From NCBI GenBank assembly GCA_026400425.1, contig JAPLPC010000674.1, positions 1 through 6,260 of the forward strand: a stretch of 6,260 nt of DNA, given 5' to 3'. This stretch comes from Hyphomicrobiales bacterium (GTDB taxonomy: Bacteria; Pseudomonadota; Alphaproteobacteria; Rhizobiales; Xanthobacteraceae). Positions 4,888-6,260 of this stretch are shown one piece after another (within the stretch, counting starts at the first letter, position 1; each line of letters opens with the position of its first letter). A model generated the notes under the pieces. That model saw nothing but the letters and a program-made list of their open reading frames with translations, did no database searches and was not told where the DNA came from. The translations under genes were made by a program, and so were the position numbers.

Positions 4888-6113
4888 TCAGACGGCCGGC
4901 CGATGTGCAACGGTGACCGAATTCATCGGTATCATGAAGGTGATGAGGCAGCAAAGGACCAGCATGACCGCGGAGCCTATCAGGCAGCCCGTGATGCCCC
5001 CCGCCTGATAAAGAACACCCGAGAGCGTGATGCCGAGGAGACGTCCCGCCGCATTGGCCGCGTAGTAGAAACCTACATCTTCCGCCGCCTTCTCTGAGCC
5101 CGCATAGGCTAGGATCAGATACGAATGGAGCGAGGAATTCACCGCGAACGGAATTCCGAACAGGGCGAGACCAACGACGATGATGAGATCGGGTCTCGCC
5201 ACGTCGGTGGCGTACATGATGACCGCAAGCACGGTGGGTACGGCCGCCAGCAGGGCAGCCCAGAGGCGCGCAGACGGCACCTCCCGGCTGAGCCCGTCAG
5301 CACTTCTCGTCACCAAAGAGGGTGCGATCGCCTGCACGAAACCATAGGCGATCGTCCAGGCGGCAAGAAATGCGCCGACCTGCAGGAATTTCCAGCCCGC
5401 GGCGTACAGAAAGACTGGAAGGCCGACGACGAACCAGACGTCCCTGGCGCCGAACATGAATATGCGGGCCGCGGCAAGAAGGTTCACGCCTCGGGACTTT
5501 CCGAATAGCTCCTTCATCGTCTTGGACGACTTGGCCTTGCCGAGTTCGGACGGGAGAAGCAGAAGGCCAGCGACGAAGATCAGTGCCAAAAGTCCGGCCA
5601 TCAGCCAAAGCGAATGCGAAAAGCCGACGAGATCAAGAAGCACCCGCCAACGAAGAAGCCGATGCCTTTCATGGCATTCTTCGAACCAGTGAACCATGCG
5701 ACCCACCTGAAGAGTTGTCTGCTGCCCTCGGCCGAGGTCGCCTTGATGGCGGATTTCGAGGCCGTCTTCGTCAGATCCTTCGCGACGCCCGCGATGCCTT
5801 GTGCGACGACGACCCAAGCCACCGACATCACCGTTCCCCATGCGGGGTCGAGCGCGGAAAGCATGAGAAGACCGGCGATCTGCAAACTCTGCCCGATAGC
5901 GAGCATCCGCGGAATTCCGAAGCGGGATGCGAAGTAGCCCCCGGCCAGATTTGCCGCGATGCCGGCTGCCTCATAAAGCAGGAAGAGGAAGGCGAGGGTG
6001 AACGGCGTGTAGCCCAACCTGAAAAAGTGAAAGAGGACGAGCATCCGCAGTGCGCCATCGACCAGCGTGAAGCCCCAATAGGATGCAGTGACGATGATGC
6101 AATTCCTTACCAT
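4888..6113 (-). pseudogene. arsJ: ArsJ, organoarsenical (1-arseno-3-phosphoglycerate) efflux MFS transporter, frameshifted
   Basis: ArsJ exports 1-arseno-3-phosphoglycerate, the product made by the neighbouring GAPDH from arsenate, across the inner membrane. The N-terminal half (ATG at 6113) is clear: SYWGFTLVDGALRMLV, LFLLYEAAGIAANLAGGYF, a GIAKDL-like GVAKDLTKTASKSAIK loop, and WFTGSKNAMKGIGFFVGG. After residue 157 the frame shifts at CCC 5643-5645 and stops at 5601. The other frame continues exactly where the family should: LLDLVGF, LLLLPSELGKAK, GVNLLAAARIFMFGARDVWF, AVNSSLHSYLILAYAGSE, DVGFYYAANAAGRLLG, to a TGA at 4888. One extra G (GGGG instead of GGG) restores VGGVLLDLVGF and about 408 residues, the normal family length. 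The start lies 1 nt after the GAPDH stop, so the two are coupled. This is either a real inactivating deletion or a sequencing error; the rest of the sequence shows no decay. Confidence 0.85.
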
Positions 6114-6114
6114 C

Positions 6115-6260
6115 TTACACCCCCGCTTTCTGAACGATGCTCGCCAGGTCAACCATGCGGCAGGCGTAGCCGACTTCGTTGTCGTACCAGGCGTAGACCT
6201 TCAGAAGCGTGCCGTCCGTCACCAGGGTGCTCTGCGCGTCGACGATCGAGCTGCGCGTAT
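6115..6260 (-). CDS. gap: Glyceraldehyde-3-phosphate dehydrogenase, C-terminal end (partial), arsenate-detoxification type
   Basis: The last 47 codons are present; the 5' part lies beyond the right window edge. The translation reads TRSSIVDAQSTLVTDGTLLK, then VYAWYDNEVGYACRMVDLA. The S-S-I-x-D segment and WYDNExGYxxR motif are the diagnostic C-terminal signature of GAPDH. The family usually has W and N where V and C stand here (NEWGY, NR), a small departure. The stop TAA is at 6115-6117, 1 nt before the arsJ ATG. GAPDH genes tied this closely to arsJ are known to act in arsenate resistance. The enzyme uses arsenate in place of phosphate on glyceraldehyde-3-phosphate and hands 1-arseno-3-phosphoglycerate to ArsJ. 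The catalytic Cys and NAD-binding domain are not visible here. Confidence 0.9.
   Translation of the reverse strand, partial: TRSSIVDAQSTLVTDGTLLKVYAWYDNEVGYACRMVDLASIVQKAGV

Noticed and set aside
5598..5841. Separate MFS gene starting inside arsJ in the second frame
   Set aside because: The first part of the long second-frame translation (MGNGDVGGLG and following) is Arg/Gly-rich and not family-like. Only the part after the frameshift point matches ArsJ.

Overview
The window looks like a GC-rich alphaproteobacterial chromosome or accessory replicon, probably Rhizobiales-like. This is inferred from codon use, GC content and gene content; no rRNA or taxonomic marker is present. Almost all genes read on the minus strand, so the logical order runs from the right edge to the left.

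Right part (about 6260 to 4888): the C-terminal end of a glyceraldehyde-3-phosphate dehydrogenase (GAPDH) is followed after 1 nt by arsJ. Together they form the known arsenate-detoxification pair. GAPDH makes unstable 1-arseno-3-phosphoglycerate from arsenate, and the MFS protein ArsJ exports it. As written, arsJ carries a one-base deletion in a short G/C run (5643-5645) and splits into two frames. Adding one base restores a full-length protein of about 408 residues.

Middle (4887 to 2084): a 105-nt gap holds an apparent promoter. It has Pho-box-like direct repeats at an 11-bp period, a -10-like hexamer 10 nt further on, and a perfect 8-bp inverted repeat wrapped around that -10. It is followed by a compact operon of phnD (periplasmic binding protein) and two different phnE permeases. 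The ATPase gene phnC is not in the window. The layout suggests a phosphate/phosphonate-type (possibly arsenic-related) uptake system placed beside arsenate detoxification and controlled by phosphate status plus a second regulator.

Left part (2083 to 1): a small defence-like or mobile-DNA-like patch. It contains a stand-alone PD-(D/E)XK nuclease with an unfamiliar N-terminal domain, a small XRE-type regulator facing it, and an HNH nuclease divergent from the regulator across a 121-nt region with two perfect inverted repeats. At the left edge lies a fragment of a FAD-dependent aromatic monooxygenase that loses its homology near 190-215, where the HNH gene comes in on the opposite strand. This looks like a recombination or insertion scar.

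There are no gene-free stretches longer than 300 bases. No tRNA, rRNA, CRISPR array or transposase was seen.
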